Shown: in pieces, positions 61,301 to 64,000 of the stretch
How the letters are laid out: the number at the start of each line of letters is the position of its first letter
Numbering within the stretch: position 1 is the first letter of the stretch
Assembly: GCF_047495875.1 (NCBI RefSeq)
Contig: NC_092497.1
Coordinates: 27,223,889-27,287,888, forward strand
DNA: 64,000 bases
Direction: 5' to 3'
DNA from: Pithys albifrons albifrons
Lineage: Eukaryota; Chordata; Aves; Passeriformes; Thamnophilidae
Notes under the pieces: generated by a model
Told to the model about the DNA's origin: nothing
Databases searched by the model: none
The model's input: only the letters and a program-made list of their open reading frames with translations
Position numbers and translations under genes: made by a program

Positions 61301-64000
61301 GCCAGAAGAAGGGCATGTATATAGAGTGTGCCTTTTAGCCACCCATCCAGTCATAACTCTTAATATTTTTAGTAAGTGTAGCAAGAGACTCGATATTAGT
61401 TTCAGTGAGGTAGCACAGTTCATAGCTCTCATATTTATTCTGTTTACACAATTAAAGTTTGGATGTGAATAAAAAAAAAGAGCAACACAGCAACAGCAGT
61501 GCTGCACTGCATATGACAGAAGATATGCAATGAGTAAACCTATCTAAAAACTAAAAGGAATTCAGTATTTGCTATCAAAACCAGAGATGGAGATCATTAC
61601 AATTCAAACAGCTATTTGCCCTGACTTTTTAAAAGACCAGAATAAAGTAGCCTGATTGGATTCCCCAGGGAATCTGGTGTTCAGCTGGGAAGGCTTTAGC
61701 TTTGTTAACTGTCTCTGTGCTGGCAAGTGTTCAAACTGGAGTAATAAGGTTTGAATTCCCAGGGTCAGTCGACCAACAAAGAGTGTATTTTTAAAAGAAA
61801 AGAATGTTTTATAAAGCAATTAGTGAAACTCATACCCTAAGGTGGCATCTGTTTCATTTATTTTAAAAAAGGCCTTACTGAGTATCAGCAAATTGTCTAT
61901 TTCTTTGTTTGGATTAACTTGAAAATATATCTAATTGTAAAAGGGTCCCCAGAGGATTGCCATCAAGTACAGCAGTCACATAATTCTCCTGGGCTGGCTT
62001 TGTATAACAAACCATAAGATGCATTTCACTGAAACAAACCAAACCTGCTGCATGAGGGTGACAGCCATACATTCTCACTTTCAGGTAGGTTGGTGTTACC
62101 AGACAGAGCAAGCTCTTGCATAGTCCTGATTTATAAAAAGAACTACTAATTCTGTTCTATTATTATTATTGTTATTGTTTTCCTCTGGTTTTTTTTTTTT
62201 TCTTTTTTAGTTACAATAATCCACCAAGTGAGCAGAGAAGTAGCACTGAAGATTCTCTTTTAGAACATTTCAGTCTGGCAAGAACTGTAATTATATGGAC
62301 ACTAAATTTATTAATCATCTATGACTTTCTCTCATGCATCTGAAACATTAATTCCTGGCTTTATTTATAATGAGTTATTCAGTAACCCTTTATGCAACCA
62401 CCTTTGGCTTGTTCACATAGATCCACTGTAAGTCAACATCATGTATAGGCTACCATGCAGCAAGCTGTGTCTTTGTATATATGCTGTAAATGCCACATAG
62501 CTTGTATAAATCAAATAAACTGCTGGACATTGTCAGGATTTAGGTTTGTACTGCTGTTCTCACTATTCCAACCTTGCAAAGAATGTTTCAGTCTCACAGG
62601 TAACAGTTAAAATAAACAGCATTAACAAATCATTACAAGTTTGTAATGGAAAATAAAACTCGAAATAAATACACATTTTTCATCTTAGAAAACTTTTGGT
62701 TAAATTTTTCAACACAGTTTGAGACAGTGTGATCACTTGAATCACTCATTTCAGGCCCTAAAGCAGATTTAGCTCCACTGTGCAAGGAAATTAGGAATGT
62801 GCATTCATAACCTTACCACTACACTGTAGCTTGTGAAAGGCGTTACCATGAAGAGTGTGTGTGATCTGAGTGTCTGCACAGGTAAAGATCAAAGGATATT
62901 TTCTGGAGCCCACCATATGTAACCTTCAGGATCTGTTTTAAAAATAGACATGGGTAACTCTCTCCTATTAAATTCTATATAACAAGGTACCAGAGTATTT
63001 TCTTACACATTTGCCTAGTTCTTATGGTGACAGTATAAGAACCAAGTATATGACAGTTCACTTGAGCTGGTGTTAATGCAAGAGTTTACCCTGTCCTCAC
63101 AACTGAATCAGATCCTTAACAGCTGCAAATGGGACATGTTACTATATGTAGCCAAAATTTTTGCACAATAATTGACACTAATAACTCTGCAGAAAAATAC
63201 ATCATGTGGAACAAACTATGTCTGAAAACACAAATCTCAGACCTTAATTTTAATTTGTTCTCTTAAATATATCTAGAATTTAAAAAAAAAATAGAGGTTG
63301 TTTTTCAAAAAAAGAACTTGACCAGTCAAATCCTACTCCAGTGAAAATGCTGTTCAGTGTCTCAAGACAATCCTTTTTCTTGCTTACCCTTTGAAGATAA
63401 CTTCTACCTGTCACTGAAATATGTTCACCTTAGCAATTCTGGTCGTTCAGCTGTGTGTGAGCCTGCTTGGAAGGTGCAGTTTTCACCTGTTGTTTATAAG
63501 AGTCTTAGAGAAAGCTACAAAGAGTAGGAAGAGTTTTGAATACATTTTTTGGATGTGAAAAAAATTAAATCCAAATTAAATAAGGGGCATGAGATTTTCA
63601 GGGTCAACTCACTTTGCATCAATAATTACTTCTTTTGCAATCACTGGCTAATCCTGGCAGTGATGTTCATGACTCATTACCAATAGTTAATTCTTCAGAA
63701 AACTGCATGTAGAGGGTCAGCTTTGTTCAGCTATTTTTTGAATCTCTCCCTGTGGGTAATTGATACAAAACTACCTCTCATTTAAGCTCTGTTTTCATAA
63801 GATAATACAGAATAGCTTTCTGTCATGAAACAGAAAAGTACTCAGTGTTTCTCCCCCTTGGGTAAATAAATGTCTTATGCCTTTAGAGCAATCCAAACCC
63901 CAAGGCAGGGCAGATGAACATGCCTCCAAGTAGTTTCTATACTAACCACAAAGCATCCTCCTCAACCTCCAGAGGCAGGAGGGTGGGACACATTTCAGTA
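61301..64000. other. Non-coding stretch, nothing recognised
   Basis: AT-rich DNA to the window end with short open frames only. A short A run and TTA/TTG-like stretch lies near 62159-62210. Confidence 0.5.

Overview
The window looks like avian, most likely songbird-type, nuclear DNA. The evidence is three CR1 LINE fragments ending in the bird-type octamer tail, several endogenous retroviruses of the ERV-L (class III) kind, and long AT-rich non-coding stretches. I recognise no host protein-coding gene, tRNA gene or rRNA gene. Nearly all information lies in transposable elements and simple repeats. The bird assignment is inference from repeat families.

Left end (1-5635): the gag, pol and 3' LTR of a well-preserved ERV-L-like provirus on the plus strand; its 5' LTR, primer-binding site and the start of gag lie off the left edge. 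Gag and Pol share one reading frame, interrupted only by a TAG at 1718-1720 that is followed by G-rich sequence and a two-part hairpin, which suggests stop-codon readthrough. Protease, RT, RNase H and integrase active-site residues are all present; no env or dUTPase is seen before the LTR. A related solo LTR with a perfect 5-bp target duplication sits at 10477-11182.

Middle (11-56 kb): mostly unannotated non-coding DNA. It holds a possible old LTR (17.65-18.18 kb); a composite SINE with a tRNA-Gln-like head and a 5S rRNA-like middle, inside a perfect 17-bp target duplication (31.17-31.56 kb); a thymine-free purine tandem array of about 1.06 kb (34.5-35.56 kb); a short CR1 piece (40.6 kb); a 39-bp match to the SINE 3' tail on the opposite strand (48.74 kb); a near-perfect hairpin (51.5 kb); and a CR1 3' end (55.3 kb).

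Right end (56.5-61.3 kb): a decayed minus-strand ERV-L-like provirus. Two similar LTR-like arms flank gag and pol remnants with a large internal deletion, and a CR1 of about 0.94 kb lies between the left arm and the pol remnant. The rest to 64 kb shows no recognisable feature.

Together the parts record successive retroelement activity: old ERV-L, then CR1 insertion, and apparently younger events (intact gag-pol, solo LTR, SINE with perfect duplication). Relative ages are inference from sequence state, not measured divergence.
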